64,000 bases of DNA from Candidatus Bathyarchaeia archaeon. GTDB lineage: Archaea > Thermoproteota > Bathyarchaeia > Bathyarchaeales > Bathycorpusculaceae. Position 1 is the stretch's first letter. Each line of letters starts with the position of its first letter. The stretch is taken from positions 1 to 64,000 of the forward strand of contig JAVZRN010000002.1 of assembly GCA_038880555.1 (NCBI GenBank), given 5' to 3'. A program made the translations under genes and the position numbers. Of this stretch, positions 42,565-52,491 are shown piece after piece. The notes under the pieces were generated by a model, which ran no database searches, was not told where the DNA came from, and was given only the letters and a program-made list of their open reading frames with translations.

Positions 42565-42984
42565 CTACTTCCCTTCTTTTATTAGGCTTTTGTGCCACTC
42601 CACAGCCGCGTTAAAGTCCATTAGGTTTTTTAGCTCAGCTTGCAAGTTTGAGGGCTTTATAACCAGCAGCCAACCTTTCCCGTAGGGATCTTCGTTTAAA
42701 AGTTCTGGTTTTGACTGAACTTCTGTGTTGACTTCCTCTATTGTCCCGCTTATTGGCGCCACAAGGTCTGAAACAGCCTTTACGGATTCAACGGTACCAT
42801 ATGGCTCGTTTTGTTTTGTGGTGGCTCCGGGGCTTGGCAATTCTGCGTAAACAATTTCTCTTAGCTGTTTTTGCGCGTAGTCTGTTATGCCTACGCGAAC
42901 TTTGTCTCCTTCAATTTTGAGCCATTCAAAATCCTTCGAATAGTATAGGCCTTCTGGAACTTCGTATCCGTCAACTTTAACCAC
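42565..42984 (-). CDS. gcvH: Glycine cleavage system H protein
   Basis: 139 residues, full length. ITDYAQKQLREIVYAELPSP and TVESVKAVSDLVAPISG, with the lipoylated lysine near residue 69, are diagnostic. GcvH shuttles the aminomethyl group between the P, T and L proteins. No gcvP, gcvT or gcvL lies in this window. GTG start follows GGTGG. Located just before a CoA-disulfide-reductase-like gene. Confidence 0.92.
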   Translation of the reverse strand: MVKVDGYEVPEGLYYSKDFEWLKIEGDKVRVGITDYAQKQLREIVYAELPSPGATTKQNEPYGTVESVKAVSDLVAPISGTIEEVNTEVQSKPELLNEDPYGKGWLLVIKPSNLQAELKNLMDFNAAVEWHKSLIKEGK

Positions 42985-43339
42985 GCAATTCCACCTCGCA
43001 TGTAGTTGTTAATCTCCTATTTACAAGCCTTTAAAATTAACTGTTTCAATAGCGTGGGAAGCCATATTTGCGGTTGGAGAAAAGCGGCAAATACGCTACC
43101 CCCTCTAGGTTTTCCAACAATTTTTGGTTGTGGGAAAAGCCAAAATTGACTACCCCCCTTAGATTTTTCAGAAGCCTTCCATGTGGAATTTGGTTAAGTT
43201 TTCAACTTTATTTTCGCCTCCCCCTTCCTTCTTAGGTTTTCACTTCTCTGTAGGGATTTTTATTCACAGTTTGGCTTTCAATGATTTGATTTAAACTTGT
43301 TCTAAAAGTTGATAAAGAGGCTTTTCTCTATCCCCGAAC
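42985..43339. repeat. Gene-free gcvH-purF spacer with three GC-rich repeat units
   Basis: Read on the minus strand, three related units occur: GAAAACCTA-AGAAGG... GGGGGAGGCG (43210-43241), AAAAATCTAAGGGGGGTAG (43152-43168) and GAAAACCTAGAGGGGGTAG followed by CGTATTTG (43087-43115). The outer two match the two units in the ThrRS leader (13884-13974). Between the last two units TTTTCC ... GGGAAAA and CAAC ... GTTG can form a hairpin (43110-43137). No gene is visible in this 355-base stretch. Confidence 0.6.
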
Positions 43340-44845
43340 ATGGGAGAACATCTAAAAATAGCGTGCGGAGTCTTTGGGGCAATAAACTTTGATAGGCAAC
43401 CCATATTCCCATACGTATATTGGGGTTTGAGGGCGCAAAACCATAGGGGACACCAGTCCCATGGCTTTCTTACCTATGCTAATGGAAAATTTTACGTTCA
43501 TAAAAGCCTAGACCTTGTGCCTAAAATAAAAACAAGCGCCATCCAAGAGTGGTTTGGGCGTTTGCCTGGTCACATTGGAATAGGCAATGTTAGGTACACA
43601 ACTTCTGGTAGGACGGATGATAAGTCTCTGATAAAGGGCACCCAGCCTGTCACTGCTTCTAAAAACGGTTTTAAGGTTGCTATTTCCTTTAACGGCAATG
43701 TTGTCAACATTTTTAGGCTTAAAAAGGAAGTTTCCCGAGAGTTTCCAAACTTCTCTTACGAGTGTGACGCTGACCTCATTTGCCATAAACTCTTGATAGA
43801 ACTAGCTGAGAGCAAAGACCTTGCCTCTGCTGTAAAATTGTGCATGAAAGAAATTGAGGGCGCCTTTTCCGTTGTCGGGATAACTGAAAAAGGCGAGTTT
43901 TTCGCTTTCAAAGATCCTCATGGCATTAGACCGCTCTGTGCTGGTCACGGTGATGGAGGGAAAACCTATGCTTTTTCTTCTGAAAGTGTTGGTTTGGACA
44001 TAAACGGTTTATGCCGAGACTTTGAGGTTGAGCCCGGCGAGTTCATAACTGTCTCAGAGGACGAGTTTAAACGTGAAAGGCTTGTGAATTCTGAGCGAAA
44101 AGCCTTCTGCGCCTTCGAGTTTGCCTATTTCGCCAGACCCGACTCCATCTTTGACAAAAAATATGTTTATGAGATTCGCGAGGAGTTTGGGAGGAATCTT
44201 GCGAGGGAGAATCCAGACATTATTAGGGATGCGGACATGGTTATCTCTATGCCGGAGACTGGCGATGACGCTGCATTGGGAGTTCATGAGGAGTCCGGTT
44301 TGAGGTGGGAGAGAGCGACCCGCAGACACCGCTATGTTACGGAGCGCGCTTTCATATTGCTTAACAAGGAGCGTTACGCCACCATAGACAAAAAAATCAA
44401 CATTTTAGCCTCAAAGGTAAACGGAAAAAGGGTCATAGTGGTGGATGACAGCATTGTCCGCGGCGACACAACGAGGATTACTGTGGAGAAACTTCGCAGA
44501 ATGGGCGCCAAGAAAGTCTACTTATTTGTGACTTTTCCCCGCATAATTGGTCCATGCTTTTACGGGATAGACATGGCAACCTATGGGCAGCTTATAGGCG
44601 CAAAGCACACGCCAGAAGAAATAGCCAAAATTATAGGGGCGGATGCTGTGTGCTACCAGTCTATAAGTGGGCTTGTGAGAGCCACCGGTTTTAGAAAGGA
44701 CGAATTGTGCCTAGGCTGTTTAACTGGCGAGTATCCAACGCCTCTGGCTCAAAAGATTGCAGACGAGATGAAAAAGAGGTTTCTGGAAGGCTTTGAGGAA
44801 ACTGGAAGGCTTTATGAGATTCCGGGGCTTATTGGTGAGAATTAG
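43340..44845 (+). CDS. purF: Amidophosphoribosyltransferase
   Basis: 501 residues. After a short propeptide the Ntn nucleophile appears in IACGVFGAINF (Cys about 9), followed by a glutaminase domain (GIGNVRYTTSGR, SFNGNVVN) and a PRPP-binding domain (VIVVDDSIVRGDTTR). Cysteines of a possible Fe-S cluster lie in CLGCLTGEYPTP. First step of purine synthesis: PRPP plus glutamine to phosphoribosylamine. Divergent from gcvH. Confidence 0.93.
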   Translation: MGEHLKIACGVFGAINFDRQPIFPYVYWGLRAQNHRGHQSHGFLTYANGKFYVHKSLDLVPKIKTSAIQEWFGRLPGHIGIGNVRYTTSGRTDDKSLIKGTQPVTASKNGFKVAISFNGNVVNIFRLKKEVSREFPNFSYECDADLICHKLLIELAESKDLASAVKLCMKEIEGAFSVVGITEKGEFFAFKDPHGIRPLCAGHGDGGKTYAFSSESVGLDINGLCRDFEVEPGEFITVSEDEFKRERLVNSERKAFCAFEFAYFARPDSIFDKKYVYEIREEFGRNLARENPDIIRDADMVISMPETGDDAALGVHEESGLRWERATRRHRYVTERAFILLNKERYATIDKKINILASKVNGKRVIVVDDSIVRGDTTRITVEKLRRMGAKKVYLFVTFPRIIGPCFYGIDMATYGQLIGAKHTPEEIAKIIGADAVCYQSISGLVRATGFRKDELCLGCLTGEYPTPLAQKIADEMKKRFLEGFEETGRLYEIPGLIGEN

Positions 44846-44907
44846 TGGCAAAATAGATTAGCGTCCTCTGGCATTTAGCATTTTAGCATTCAGAAGGGTG
44901 GCACATC

Positions 44908-46320
44908 TTGGTCGAAAAGGTCGGCGTGCTTGTTGTTTCTTACGGCGCCCGTGAGGTGGCTATGGTTGACGCTTTTCTGCGGAGCACAAACTACAATGTT
45001 GAGGTTTATGTTGCCGATAAGCAGCGGAACCCCTTTAACGTGAAAAACGCCAAGGCGCACGTTGTTATTCCAGACTTAAATGTGGAGGCTATATGCAAAT
45101 TCGCTGAAAACCATAAAGAAAGCATAGACTTCGGCATTGTCGGTCCTGAAAAGCCCATAATTGAAGGCGTCCGCGACCTTGTTGAGCAGCAAACTGGCAT
45201 TCCGATGATTTGCCCGACAAAAGATTACGCCATAGAAGCCAGCAAAGTCAAACAACGCCTACTTTTTCAAGAGACCGTTCCAGAAGTGAACCCTAGATTC
45301 AAAATCTTCCGCCCAGAAGACTATGAAGGAGCAGAAGATGTCCGTAAAGAGCTTTACAGGTGGCTTGACGAGCTTGGAAACATGGCTGTTGTTAAACCAG
45401 ACAAGCCAGCTGCTGGAAAAGGCGTGGGAGTCTGGGGAGACCACTTCACCACCCGCGAGCAACTCTTTGAACATTTTTGGGAAAACCTGCGGCACGGCGC
45501 TGTTATTGTTGAAGAGAAAATTGAAGGCGAAGAGTCCAGCTTCCAAGCCTTCTGCGACGGAAAACATTTGGTGCCTCTTCCAGAAACAAGGGATTATAAA
45601 CGTGCCTTTGACGATGATAAGGGTCCAAACACCGGCGGTATGGGTTCCTACAAGGATGTTGGCGAAATACTGCCCTTCATGACAGCGTCGGACAGAGAAA
45701 AAGAGTTGGAAATTGTGAGGAGGATTTTTGATAAGTGGCGGGCTTCGGGCAACAACGCCTTGAGGGGAATCCCATTCTATGTGGCTTTTATGCACACTGG
45801 CAAGGAACCGAAAATTCTTGAGAACAATAGCCGCCCGGGCGACCCGGAAATAATTAACATTCTGCCAATCTTGAAGGACGATTTTGTTGATGTGTGCTTT
45901 AAGATTCTTGATGGGAATCTAACCCGCATAGAGGTTGAAAAGGCCGCGACTGTGGTGACTTACAAGGTGCCGCCGAGTTATGGCGGTTATGCCGAGACAT
46001 TTCCAGAGCGCGTGAACAAGGCGGAAATAGACAAGCCCGTGGACCTAACAAAAGCCTATAAGCTGAGCAAGAAGTACGGTGACAGAATCCGTGTTTATCC
46101 AGCTTCTATGGAGCTTCGTGACGGCGAAACTTACGCCCTAAAGTCAAGGGCTGTTTGTGTGGTTGGCGTGGGCGAAAATATCGAGGATGCCAGAAATGTC
46201 TCCTTAGAAGGTATTAAAGCCATAAAGGGTGGAGCCTTGTGGCATAGAAACGACATAGCCTCGAAGCAGCACATAGAAAAGAGCATACGCCACATGGAGG
46301 CGCTCCGAAAACGAGGATGA
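44908..46320 (+). CDS. purD: Phosphoribosylamine-glycine ligase (GAR synthetase)
   Basis: 470 residues, ATP-grasp. VVSYGAREVAMVDAF at the N-terminus, VVKPDKPAAGKGVGVWG (ATP loop), EEKIEGEESSFQAFCDG and GPNTGGMGSYKDVGE (metal and substrate), ENNSRPGDPEI. It joins glycine to phosphoribosylamine. TTG start at 44908 follows AAGGGTGG. The next gene overlaps by four bases. Confidence 0.93.
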   Translation: MVEKVGVLVVSYGAREVAMVDAFLRSTNYNVEVYVADKQRNPFNVKNAKAHVVIPDLNVEAICKFAENHKESIDFGIVGPEKPIIEGVRDLVEQQTGIPMICPTKDYAIEASKVKQRLLFQETVPEVNPRFKIFRPEDYEGAEDVRKELYRWLDELGNMAVVKPDKPAAGKGVGVWGDHFTTREQLFEHFWENLRHGAVIVEEKIEGEESSFQAFCDGKHLVPLPETRDYKRAFDDDKGPNTGGMGSYKDVGEILPFMTASDREKELEIVRRIFDKWRASGNNALRGIPFYVAFMHTGKEPKILENNSRPGDPEIINILPILKDDFVDVCFKILDGNLTRIEVEKAATVVTYKVPPSYGGYAETFPERVNKAEIDKPVDLTKAYKLSKKYGDRIRVYPASMELRDGETYALKSRAVCVVGVGENIEDARNVSLEGIKAIKGGALWHRNDIASKQHIEKSIRHMEALRKRG

Positions 46321-47399
46321 AAAAAGTTTTCATTTCAGATTGTGAAGGGCCAATTTCAAAAAATGACAATGCCTTAGAGTTGACAGCCCGTTACGTGCCC
46401 AACGGAGCGCACATATTCACTGTCATAAGCCGATACGATGACGTGCTTGCTGATGTCGTAAAAAAGCCCGGCTACAAGGCTGGAGACACGCTGAAGCTTA
46501 TACTGCCCTTTCTTAGGGCTTATGGCGTTACAGACCACAAAATGCAGAGTTTTTCAGCTAAAACGCTTCTGCTAATCTCAAATGTTAAGGAGAGTTTGGC
46601 TTTCATCAGAAAGGCTGCTGAAGCCTTTATTGTCAGCACAAGCTACGAGCATTACATTAGGGCGCTGTGCCAAGCCATAAACTTCCCTTTCGAGAACGTT
46701 TACTGCACAAAAGTGAAAATGGACTGTTATCCGCTTAGCCAAAAAGAGCGGTGTAAACTTCGGGAACTGGCAACAGAAATTGCAAAAATGCCTGTAATCG
46801 AAATTCCGAAAGGTGCAAGCTCCATTAAAGACTTTCCGAAATCGCATCAGCAAGTCATAAGGCGGCTTGATGAAATCTTCTGGGAAGAAATCGCAAAAAT
46901 GGAAATCGGGAAACTCTTCAGCGAGGTTAACCCCGTTGGCGGGTGTGAAAAATCCGAAGCAGTTATGCAGATAGCCAAAAAACTAGGCGTAAGCCTTTCA
47001 GAAGTGGTTTATGTTGGCGACAGCATAACAGATGTTGAAGCCTTCAAAACAGTCCGCAGCGGAGACGGCTTAACAATATCCTTTAATGGCAACCAATACG
47101 CCATAAGAGAGGCTGAAATCGCTGTAATGTCTGAAAAAGCGCTTGTAACAGCACTGCTAACAGCAGTCTTCTGTAAATATGGCAAAGAGGACGTAATCGA
47201 GCTTGTAAACAACTGGAGCTTTGAAAGGATTAAGGAGCTAGATGCGGACGCGGAACTTAAAAACAAGTTTTTTGGGGCTTACGGCGAGAAACTCCCACGC
47301 GTAGAAGTTGTCACAGCGGCAAACATGGAGAGGCTGGCAAAGGAAAGCACGGCTTTCCGCAAAACCGTGAGGGGCGAAGCCATAGGGCGTCTAGGCTAG
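46317..47399 (+). CDS. HAD-like phosphatase in the purine operon (COG4030-like)
   Basis: 360 residues. HAD motif 1 varies as FISDCEGPISKND, and VVYVGDSITDVEAFKTV is motif 4; a large insertion (about 60-210) separates them. The DCEGPIS-type start resembles archaeal proteins listed as COG4030 or EhaR-like, of unknown substrate. Its start overlaps the purD stop by four bases (ATGA), so it is translated with purD; a role in purine or formyl-carrier metabolism is inferred. Confidence 0.7.
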   Translation: MKKVFISDCEGPISKNDNALELTARYVPNGAHIFTVISRYDDVLADVVKKPGYKAGDTLKLILPFLRAYGVTDHKMQSFSAKTLLLISNVKESLAFIRKAAEAFIVSTSYEHYIRALCQAINFPFENVYCTKVKMDCYPLSQKERCKLRELATEIAKMPVIEIPKGASSIKDFPKSHQQVIRRLDEIFWEEIAKMEIGKLFSEVNPVGGCEKSEAVMQIAKKLGVSLSEVVYVGDSITDVEAFKTVRSGDGLTISFNGNQYAIREAEIAVMSEKALVTALLTAVFCKYGKEDVIELVNNWSFERIKELDADAELKNKFFGAYGEKLPRVEVVTAANMERLAKESTAFRKTVRGEAIGRLG

Positions 47400-47472
47400 A
47401 CTTGTCAAAGGTTTAATAGTCTAAAGCACCAACCTAAAATAATCCAAACTTGAAGATGGAACGGGAAGCGCG

Positions 47473-48384
47473 TTGACTAAAAAAGAACTTGTTGAGGACA
47501 CTTATGCGGAAGCCTTTGAGGGCATTTACTGCCGAGTAGCCGTTACGGCTGATGATGAGGAAACACTGCGGAAGGCGGCACTGCACGCCACCGCCACACC
47601 CTCCATAGTAATCGGCAGAGTTGAAGGCGGGATAGAAAGGTGGCTAAGCGAAAAGGAAACCCCAGACGGGCGTAAAGGCGTAATCCTCCAATTCTGGGGC
47701 GGAATAGACCCCAAAAAACCCTTCTCAGACTCTCTCAAAAAATTTGAAATTGAGCTCTCCTACCGCATAAGGCAGGATATCCTCGTAAAACCCTTCACAG
47801 CGGTTTATGACGCCTTAGAGAATCCGCTGGGCAAAATTGACATGATGGAGCGCGTTGGTCACTGCGGAGACGGCTACGAGTGGGAGGAAAAACGCCACAA
47901 CCGCCACATTATAGTCGTGCCCATCATGGTTCCAGACTTCATAATAGAGCGGTTTTTAGGATACGCCCGCGGTGTCATGGGCGCTAACTTCTGGATAATG
48001 TGCAAGACAAAAGAAGCCGTTATGGAGGCTGGAGCAAAAGCGTTAGAAGCCATCCACAAAGTTGAAGGTGTGGTAACACCTTTCGAAATTTGTTCAGCCG
48101 GCTCAAAACCGGAAACCCGCTATCCATGGATAGGGCCAACAACAAACCATCCCTACTGTCCATCATTAAAGAAAAGGCTTGGCAAAGAGTCTAAGGTTCC
48201 AGAAGGCGTGAACTACATCCCAGAAATCGTTATTAACGGGGTTTCACTTGAGGCGGTTAAAAAGGCTATGAAAGCCGGAATAGAAGCTGCACTAACAGTG
48301 AAAGGGGTGGTGAAAATTTCAGCTGGAAATTATGGCGGGAAGCTTGGCGATTACAAAATTTACTTGCGTGAGTTGTTCAGATGA
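47473..48384 (+). CDS. ftr: Formylmethanofuran:tetrahydromethanopterin formyltransferase
   Basis: 303 residues, usual length. [69 protein letters not shown] and [20 protein letters not shown] fit Ftr throughout. It moves a formyl group between methanofuran and tetrahydromethanopterin in the archaeal C1 pathway. TTG start at 47473. Set between purine genes, which is unusual and may tie formyl supply to purine synthesis. pfkB overlaps its stop. Confidence 0.93.
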   Translation: MTKKELVEDTYAEAFEGIYCRVAVTADDEETLRKAALHATATPSIVIGRVEGGIERWLSEKETPDGRKGVILQFWGGIDPKKPFSDSLKKFEIELSYRIRQDILVKPFTAVYDALENPLGKIDMMERVGHCGDGYEWEEKRHNRHIIVVPIMVPDFIIERFLGYARGVMGANFWIMCKTKEAVMEAGAKALEAIHKVEGVVTPFEICSAGSKPETRYPWIGPTTNHPYCPSLKKRLGKESKVPEGVNYIPEIVINGVSLEAVKKAMKAGIEAALTVKGVVKISAGNYGGKLGDYKIYLRELFR

Positions 48385-49295
48385 TGCGTTTTGACGTCAT
48401 AGGCTTCGGCGCCCTAAACGTGGACAAACTTTATAAAGTCAACAAAATTGCCGGACCAGAAGAGGAAGGCTTCATAAAAGGCTTCGAAGAGGCTTGTGGA
48501 GGCTCAGCCGCCAACACTATTGTGGGCTTGGCTAGGCTTGGCTGCAAAGTAGGCTTTATTGGGAAGGTTGCCAACGACAGAGAAGGCAAAATGCTCCTAG
48601 AAGACTTCCGTAAAGAAGGCGTAGACACTAGGGGCGTCATAAGGGCGAAGGAGGGACGCAGCGGAGCAGTCATGGGCTTTGTAGATGAAAAGGGAGAAAG
48701 AGCCTTATACGTAGACCCAGGAGTAAACGATACAATAAGCTTCGAAGAAATAGACGTGAAATATGCTTGCCGGGCAAGATTCCTTCATTTAACCTCTTTT
48801 GTTGGCGATAAGTCCTTCGAAGCCCAGAAAAGGCTTGTGGAAGCTCTGCCAGAAGATGTTAAAGTGAGCATGGACCCGGGCGAGCTATATGCAAGAAGGG
48901 GCGTGAAAACGCTGAACCCCATTTTGAAGAAAACCTTTGTTTTTATGCCAAATTCGCTTGAGCTGGCGCTCTTAACGGGCATAAACGACTATGTTAAAGG
49001 TGCTGAAAAACTATTGGAGCTTGGGGTGAAAATTGTTGCAGTTAAACTCGCTGGCAGAGGGTGCTATGTCACCGATGGGAGGGAAAGCCACCATGTGGAA
49101 GCCTTCAAAGTGCGGATTGTCGACACAACAGGTGCTGGAGACGCCTTCTGCGCCGGCTTCCTTTATGGCTTGTTAAACAATAAAAGCCTAAAAGAATGTG
49201 CTAAATTGGGCAACTTTGTTGCTTCGCGTTGCATAATGAGGATGAGTGCCCGCGCTGGGCTCCCACGTCTAGAAGACTTAAAACCGCTTCTCTAG
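48381..49295 (+). CDS. PfkB-family kinase
   Basis: 304 residues. [36 protein letters not shown], and the catalytic [16 protein letters not shown] identify a ribokinase-family enzyme. Substrate unknown; purine nucleosides are possible given the context. ATG at 48381 overlaps the ftr stop by four bases. The 3' end overlaps the purQ 3' end by 18 bases. Confidence 0.85.
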   Translation: MMRFDVIGFGALNVDKLYKVNKIAGPEEEGFIKGFEEACGGSAANTIVGLARLGCKVGFIGKVANDREGKMLLEDFRKEGVDTRGVIRAKEGRSGAVMGFVDEKGERALYVDPGVNDTISFEEIDVKYACRARFLHLTSFVGDKSFEAQKRLVEALPEDVKVSMDPGELYARRGVKTLNPILKKTFVFMPNSLELALLTGINDYVKGAEKLLELGVKIVAVKLAGRGCYVTDGRESHHVEAFKVRIVDTTGAGDAFCAGFLYGLLNNKSLKECAKLGNFVASRCIMRMSARAGLPRLEDLKPLL

Positions 49296-50111
49296 GTAGT
49301 CGATTAGGCTTTCGAAGATTAGTTTTCCATCCCCGTACTGTGGCATAAGCTTCTGTCTTGTCCAGTCGGGTTGCTGCCACCAGTAAAAGGCTCTTTCCGG
49401 GTGGGGCATCAAACCGAAAACCGTGCCTTCTGGGTTGCATATGCCCACAATGTCGTGGAATGAACCATTTGGATTTATCGGATAACGCCCCTCAGCATAC
49501 TTTCCGTCTTTTGTGCAATATCTGAAAACCAGCTGGTCATTTTCGTAAAGCCTCTCCAAATACCGCTTCTCCTTTTCCTTAGCGAATAGGAATCTGCCCT
49601 CAGCGTGGGCGACTGGCATACGTAAAACCCTGCCTTTCGGAATTTTCCTTGTGAATATGCATTTGCCGTTGTTTTCGTGCTTTATGTAAACCCATCGGCA
49701 GTTATATCCCGGCGGATGGTTTGTGGCTAGCGCCGCCTCCGGATAGGGGCTTATGCCATCAAATGCTGGGAGCAAGCCAGCCTCAACTAGCACTTGGAAA
49801 CCGTTGCATATTCCAAGAATTGGGCGTCCCTCATTCACGAAAATGTTTAACTCTTTTCCTATCTTGGCAAGCATCCACTTCGCCCAAATTGCGCCGGCAC
49901 GCACATAATCCCCATAAGAGAAGCCTCCTGGAAAAACCAGAGCATGGTAATCCATAAGGTTTCGCCGCTTAACCACCTCATTCACATGGAGGATTTGGGC
50001 TTGAACACCTAAATCTTCAAGGGCTGTTTTTGTTTCAGCGTCGCAGTTGGTTCCGCCCACACGCAGAATGCAAACCTTAATCTCTCCACGTTTCATGTTA
50101 GGCTTCCCCAC
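49278..50111 (-). CDS. purQ: Phosphoribosylformylglycinamidine synthase, glutaminase subunit
   Basis: 277 residues, class I glutamine amidotransferase. VCILRVGGTNCDAETKTAL, PGGFSYGDYVRAGAIW, the nucleophile ILGICNGFQVLVEAGLLP and the His/Glu end GLMPHPERAFYW are present. It supplies ammonia to PurL. Its start lies inside the purL end (14-base overlap). Confidence 0.94.
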   Translation of the reverse strand: MGKPNMKRGEIKVCILRVGGTNCDAETKTALEDLGVQAQILHVNEVVKRRNLMDYHALVFPGGFSYGDYVRAGAIWAKWMLAKIGKELNIFVNEGRPILGICNGFQVLVEAGLLPAFDGISPYPEAALATNHPPGYNCRWVYIKHENNGKCIFTRKIPKGRVLRMPVAHAEGRFLFAKEKEKRYLERLYENDQLVFRYCTKDGKYAEGRYPINPNGSFHDIVGICNPEGTVFGLMPHPERAFYWWQQPDWTRQKLMPQYGDGKLIFESLIDYLEKRF

Positions 50112-52491
50112 TGCTACTGCCGCTTAGGGTGCGCTTCCACCAAGCCAACAACTCACTTAAAGGCGCATCCACCACGACATTTCCATCCAAACCATAAACC
50201 CGCAGTTTCGGCGTAGCCGTCACCTTACCAATTCTGGCGAAAGTGCACCCCCGAATAACAGCCTCAAAATCCCTCTCGCATTTTTCCGGAACTTCCACGA
50301 GAAAGCGACTGTTAGACTCAGCAAAAAGAATAAAGTCGTTTCTGTTCAATCCCTCTGTTGGGACAAGCCGCAAATCCAGTTCCATGCCGTAGCCACCGGA
50401 AAAAGCCATCTCCGCCGCCGCAACAGCCAAACCACCATCAGACAAATCATGGCACGCATTAACTAAACCATGGTCAATAGCCCTAGTCAACGCCTTAAAC
50501 GTCTTTCTGGCTTGGCTGGCACGCACCTTCGGCACTGTTTTCCCGATAAAACCCATCAGCTTATAATATTCTGAACCGCCAAGCTCATGGTAGGTTTTGC
50601 CAACAATGTAGATGGAGCTGCCGGGCTCCTTAACATCCAACGAAACTGCCACGCGAATGTCTGGAATTATCCCAACAGCCGTTATCAAAAGCGTCGGCGT
50701 AACTGGTCCAAGGGGCGACTCGTTGTAGAGGCTGTCCTTCCCAGAAATAAAAGGTGTTCCAAAGGCTTTGGCGAAATCGTAGCATGCCTCGCAAGCCCTT
50801 ACTAGGCTTCCAAGCCTATCGGGTTTTTCCGGGTTTCCCCAAGTAAAATTGTCTAGAAGGGCTATTCTTCTGCCGCCTACCGCCACATTATTCCTTATGG
50901 CTTCGTCTATGGCTGAGGCTGCCATCCAGTAGGGGTCTACTTTCCCATACTGGGGGTTTATGCCACAAGAAATCACCAAACCCCTCCAAGAATCTTTTAA
51001 AGGCTTGAGAACAGCTGCATCGTTTGGACCGCCAAACTCCCCGTGCAAAGGTTTTAGGACGGTGTTTCCCTTAACCTCATGGTCGTAAGTTCTAATGATG
51101 CTTTCTTTGCTTGCAATGTTCGGCGAAGAAAGAAGCCTCAAAACAGTGCTGGTCAAGTCTTTTGGCTCTGGAAAAACTGGCTCCGTAAAAGCCGGCGGCT
51201 TGTACTCGGCTGTTCTAACAATTCTGGGCGGTTTAAAAAGGAATGGGATGTCCAGCTCAGCCACCTTTACTCCGTCATAATAAATGCGCAAAATCTTGTC
51301 ATCAGTGTACCGCCCAATGGCAGTGGCTTCAACATCTTCCCCCTCAAAAATCTCCAAGACTCGTGCCAAGTTTTCTGGCGGAACAGCCAAAAGCATCCTC
51401 TCTTGAGATTCGGAAATGTAAATTTCCCAAGGAGCCAAACCAGGATATTTCAGCGGCACTTTGTCAAGCTCTACGACAGCGCCGCATCCAAAACGTTTGG
51501 CTGTTTCGCCAACAGCAGAAGATAATCCGCCCCCGCCTAGGTCTGTTATGGCTGAAGCCAACTCAAGGTCTCTGATGGCAATTATCGCCCTCTTAAGCTT
51601 CTCCTCCTCAATAGGATTGGCAATTTGAACGGCTGGTCTAGAAACCTCCTCGGACTTTTCTGTCAACTCCGCAGAAGCAAAAGTAACCCCGTGGATGCCG
51701 TCCCTCCCAGTTTTTCCTCCAGCCAAAACAATAAAATCACCGGGTTTTGCATTCCTCTTAAACTTTTTCAGTGGCAGAATCCCAACACATCCACAATAAA
51801 CAACCACGTTGCCTACATAGCTCTCATCAAAGCATATGGCGCCATTAACCGTCGGTATCCCCATATTGTTACCATAACTTCCAATGCCCGCAACCACACC
51901 CATATACAGGTATTTTGGATGCTTAACACCAGGCGGAAGCCTCTCGTAAGGATAATCCAATGGGCCAAAGCCCAAAACATCCGTACACGCAATAGGGTCA
52001 GCCCAAACCCCCAAAATATCACGTATAACACCGCCCACACCAGTGGCCGCCCCACCAAAAGGCTCAATAGCCGACGGATGATTATGAGTCTCAACCTTCA
52101 CGGCTATGCCATAACCATTTTCAAACCGAATTATGCCAGCATTATCCTCAAAAACAGAAAAACACCATCGGGAATTAAGCTCCCTCGTCACTCTCGCAAT
52201 GTAAGTTTTGAAGAGGCTATCAATTTCTTTCCCATCAAACCTTATCATACCCTTAAAGGTTTTGTGGAAACAATGCTCAGACCAGGTCTGCCCAAGAGTT
52301 TGAAGCTCAACATCCGTCGGGTTTCTACCTTTCTCCCTAAAATATTTCTGAACAGCCCGCATCTCCTCTAGGCTTAAACCTAAACCAAGTTCACGGCTAA
52401 CATCCAACAACTGCTGGTCAGAGGCGGACGCTAAAGCTATTTCGAAAAGCGGGAAAGGCGTCTCCCTGCGAATGTAGAGGCTTCCGCTCAT
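50098..52491 (-). CDS. purL: Phosphoribosylformylglycinamidine synthase, synthase subunit
   Basis: 797 residues, the short PurL that needs PurQ and PurS. TWSEHCFHKTFKGMIRFDG, KVETHNHPSAIEPFGGAATG (substrate and metal), DLGGGGLSSAVGETA and SGKDSLYNES are diagnostic. It turns FGAR into FGAM with ATP. ATG at 52491 overlaps the purS stop by four bases. Confidence 0.95.
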   Translation of the reverse strand: MSGSLYIRRETPFPLFEIALASASDQQLLDVSRELGLGLSLEEMRAVQKYFREKGRNPTDVELQTLGQTWSEHCFHKTFKGMIRFDGKEIDSLFKTYIARVTRELNSRWCFSVFEDNAGIIRFENGYGIAVKVETHNHPSAIEPFGGAATGVGGVIRDILGVWADPIACTDVLGFGPLDYPYERLPPGVKHPKYLYMGVVAGIGSYGNNMGIPTVNGAICFDESYVGNVVVYCGCVGILPLKKFKRNAKPGDFIVLAGGKTGRDGIHGVTFASAELTEKSEEVSRPAVQIANPIEEEKLKRAIIAIRDLELASAITDLGGGGLSSAVGETAKRFGCGAVVELDKVPLKYPGLAPWEIYISESQERMLLAVPPENLARVLEIFEGEDVEATAIGRYTDDKILRIYYDGVKVAELDIPFLFKPPRIVRTAEYKPPAFTEPVFPEPKDLTSTVLRLLSSPNIASKESIIRTYDHEVKGNTVLKPLHGEFGGPNDAAVLKPLKDSWRGLVISCGINPQYGKVDPYWMAASAIDEAIRNNVAVGGRRIALLDNFTWGNPEKPDRLGSLVRACEACYDFAKAFGTPFISGKDSLYNESPLGPVTPTLLITAVGIIPDIRVAVSLDVKEPGSSIYIVGKTYHELGGSEYYKLMGFIGKTVPKVRASQARKTFKALTRAIDHGLVNACHDLSDGGLAVAAAEMAFSGGYGMELDLRLVPTEGLNRNDFILFAESNSRFLVEVPEKCERDFEAVIRGCTFARIGKVTATPKLRVYGLDGNVVVDAPLSELLAWWKRTLSGSSSGEA

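Noticed and set aside
43087..43241. CRISPR-like array
   Set aside because: Only three units, degenerate, with unequal spacing of 54 and 73 bases, and no cas genes nearby.
47473..48384. Ftr as proof of methanogenesis
   Set aside because: Ftr also occurs in non-methanogenic archaea with the tetrahydromethanopterin C1 pathway; no Mcr or Mtr gene is in the window.
51625..52371. Long plus-strand open frame of 248 codons
   Set aside because: It lies wholly opposite purL, whose motifs are intact; the translation has no domain-like pattern and no ribosome-binding site.
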